Positions 62,431 through 64,000 of a stretch of DNA of 64,000 bases are shown one piece after another. Location: NCBI GenBank assembly GCA_037893225.1, contig JAZGUH010000103.1:2356001-2420000 (forward strand), read 5' to 3'. Source of the stretch: Hippasteria phrygiana. Lineage: Eukaryota; Echinodermata; Asteroidea; Valvatida; Goniasteridae. The notes beneath the pieces are model-generated. The model was not told the origin of the DNA, ran no database searches, and saw only the letters and a list, made by a program, of their open reading frames with translations. Both the position numbers and the translations under genes were made by a program. Every line of letters begins with the position of its first letter. The stretch's first letter is position 1.

Positions 62431-64000
62431 GTTAGAACTCTTCGAGAAAATTCAAACCTCGCAACAAATTTCTTTCTGTTAACTCTGTGTGCGTTCTCCC
62501 TAATAATGCATTGTGGCTGCTTAACGTTTGCCAAATTTTCAGATGAACGCCCCTCCTTTCCCTGTTCATAATTTCATGAGATATTGACCAAATCCAGCAA
62601 TTTTCACACGTATGGGTAGCTTAGATCTAGCGCAACAATTTGAGACCATCGCCAGCTTCACAGCGTGAGAACTCTTCGAGACAATTCAAACCTCGCAACT
62701 AATTTCTTTCTGTGAACTCTGTGTGCGTTCTTCCGTTTACTGCATTGTGACTGCTTAACGTTTGCCACATTTTCAGATGAACGCCACTCCTTTCCCTGTT
62801 CATAATTGAATGGGATATTGACCAAATCCAGTAATTTTCACACGTATGGGTAGCTTAGATCTAGCGCAACAATTTGAGACCATCGCCAGCTTCACAGCGT
62901 GAGAACTCTTCGAGACAATTCAAACCTCGCAACTAATTTCTTTCTGTGAACTCTGTGTGCGTTCTTCCGTTTACTGCATTGTGGCTGCTTAACGTTTGCC
63001 AAATTTTCAGATGAACGCCCCCCCTTTCCCTGTTCATAATTGAATGGTATATTGACCAAATCCAGTAATTTTTACACGTATGGGTAGCTTAGATCTAGCG
63101 CAACAATTTCAGACCATCGCCAGCTTCACAGCGTTAGAACTCTTCGAGAAAATTCAAACCTCGCAACTAATTTCTTTCTGTGAACTCTGTGTGCGTTCTC
63201 CCGTTTACTGCATTGTGGCTGCTTAACGTTTGCCAAATTTTCAGATGAACGCCCCTCCTTTCCCTGTTCATAATTGAATGGGATATTGACCAAATCCAGT
63301 CATTTTTACACGTATGGGTAGCTTAGATCTAGCGCAACAATTTCAGACCATCGCCAGCTTCACAGCGTTAGAACTCTTCGAGAAAAATCAAACCTCGCAT
63401 CAAATTTCTTCCTGTGAACTCTGTGTGCGTTCTTCCGTTTACTGCATTGTGACTGCTTAACGTTTGCCACATTTTCAGATGAACGCCCCTCCTTTCCCTG
63501 TTCATAATTGAATGGGATATTGACCAAATCCAGTAATTTTCACACGTATGGGTAGCTTAGATCTAGCGCAACAATTTGAGACCATCGCCAGCTTCATAGC
63601 GTGAGAACTCTTCGAGAAAATTCAAACCTCGCAACAAATGTGTCCCATGAACTCTGTGTGCGTTCTCCCGTTTACTGCATTGTGACTGCTTAACGTTTGC
63701 CAAATTTTCAGATGAACGCCCCTCCTTTCCCTGTTCATAATTGAATGGTATATTGACAAAATCCAGTCATTTTTACACTGATGGGTAGCTTAGATCTAGC
63801 GCAACAATTTCAGACCATCGCCAGCTTCACAGCGTTAGAACTCTTCGAGAAAATTCAAACCTCGCAACACATTTCTTCCTGTGAACCATGTGTGCGTTCT
63901 CCCGTTTACTGCATTGTGGCTGCTTAACGTTTGCCAAATTTTCAGAAGAACGCCCCTCCCTTCCCTGTTCATAATTATATGGTATATTGACCAAATCCAG
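62431..64000 (+). repeat. f-g-m-a-c'-d-e(partial), array continues past the window
   Basis: Starts: f 62431, g 62665, m 62899, a 63133, c' 63367, d 63601, e 63834 (first 167 bp only). The g and m monomers share GTGAGAACTC and CGAGACAATTC, seen nowhere else, so they look like a local tandem duplication. The g has CGCCACTCC near 62785 and m has seven C at 63018-63024. The array is cut by the window end, not by other sequence. Confidence 0.85.

Larger units (their letters stand above)
1..64000 (+). repeat. 234-bp satellite DNA array, 273 full monomers plus one partial
   Basis: Every stretch of the window reads as the same monomer in the same orientation. Starts (GTTAGAACTC, or GTGAGAACTC in some types) recur at 1, 235, 469, 703, 936, 1170 and so on to 63834. 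Most monomers are 234 bp; d and h types are 233, j is 235, and single copies of 232 (58457-58688) and 235 (61261-61495) occur. There is no unique DNA, inversion, transposon or low-complexity break between monomers. Satellites organised in higher-order repeats are typical of centromeric and pericentromeric heterochromatin in eukaryotes; that location is inference here. The family is not one I recognise. Confidence 0.97.

Noticed and set aside
1..64000. CRISPR array or bacterial repeat system
   Set aside because: The repeat unit is 234 bp with no unique spacers, no cas-like genes and no coding sequence at all. Monomers abut directly.
1..64000. Ribosomal RNA intergenic spacer or other gene-cluster spacer
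   Set aside because: No rRNA, 5S, histone or snRNA sequence appears anywhere in 64 kb, and the repeat never gives way to a gene.
1..64000. Assigning the satellite to a named family or species
   Set aside because: I do not recognise the monomer. A search of repeat databases would be decisive; CpG content and HOR structure alone cannot name the organism.

Overview
The whole 64 kb window is one uninterrupted eukaryotic satellite DNA array. A monomer of about 234 bp (observed 232-235 bp) repeats head to tail in a single orientation. I count 273 complete monomers (1-63833) plus a 167-bp partial one (63834-64000). I saw no gene, RNA gene, transposon, inversion or unique sequence. The reference monomer is about 42% G+C (98 of 234 bases). 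Its CpG count (10) equals the count expected from composition (about 9.9). A higher-order, chromosome-scale satellite of this kind suggests centromeric or pericentromeric heterochromatin in a eukaryote. Undepleted CpG fits a genome with little germline CpG methylation, as in many invertebrates. I do not recognise the species.

Monomer types used below, numbered from the G of GTTAGAACTC: a (reference; AACTAATTTC near 34, GTGGCTGC, GAATGGTATATT, TTTTTACACG). b (like a, with GAATGGGATATT and CACCGCC, usually TTTGGCAAATT). c (CTTCCTGAAAAATC, GCATCAAATT, TTCCG, GCCACATT; c' has CTTCGAGAAAAATC, c* has CTTCCAG, c'' has GCATACAA). d (starts GTGAG, AAATTTGTCCCATG, 233 bp, GACAAAATCC, TTTTTACACTG). e (AACACATTTC, GAACCATGTG, AGAAGAACGCC, TTATATGG). 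f (GTTAACTC, CCCTAATAATGC, TTTCATGAGA). g (CTTCCG, GTGACTGC, GCCACATT, ends AGCTCCATAGC; g' ends with GAGAACATCG). h (starts GTGAG, AAATTTTTCCCATG, 233 bp, GATTTAGCG, ends CACAGAG). j (AACAATTTTTGTTTCC, 235 bp). k (TTATATGG with TTTCCACACG). m (CTTCCG plus GTGGCTGC and a run of C). A slash marks a chimera, for example a/e.

Layout. 1-3040: an edge of a-b-c-d-e-f followed by a 935-bp four-monomer repeat. 3041-10286: an 8-mer higher-order repeat (HOR), module Y = h-a-b-c-d-e-f-g (1870 bp), with one 7-mer deletion copy. 10287-25955: mosaic blocks in which a second module, X = h-a-a/e-f-g'-f-g (about 1637 bp), alternates with Y derivatives. 25956-41618: the most regular part, a 14-mer HOR X+Y' (3273 bp, Y' = Y without f). 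41619-52842: the order breaks into 10-, 7-, 5- and 4-mer units. 52843-57754: new types appear (j, then a three-copy 701-bp 3-mer). 57755-64000: a six-monomer HOR m-a-c'-d-e-k (1402 bp) with its own derivatives.

Nothing here works together as genes. The signal is evolutionary: junctions between monomer types fall inside monomers, the 234-bp register is never lost, and private variants recur at exact multiples of the HOR length. This is what unequal crossover and gene conversion between aligned repeats produce. Possible functional elements are a CENP-B-box-like 17-mer on the minus strand and two strongly conserved blocks within the monomer. All block maps were made by eye and should be confirmed computationally.
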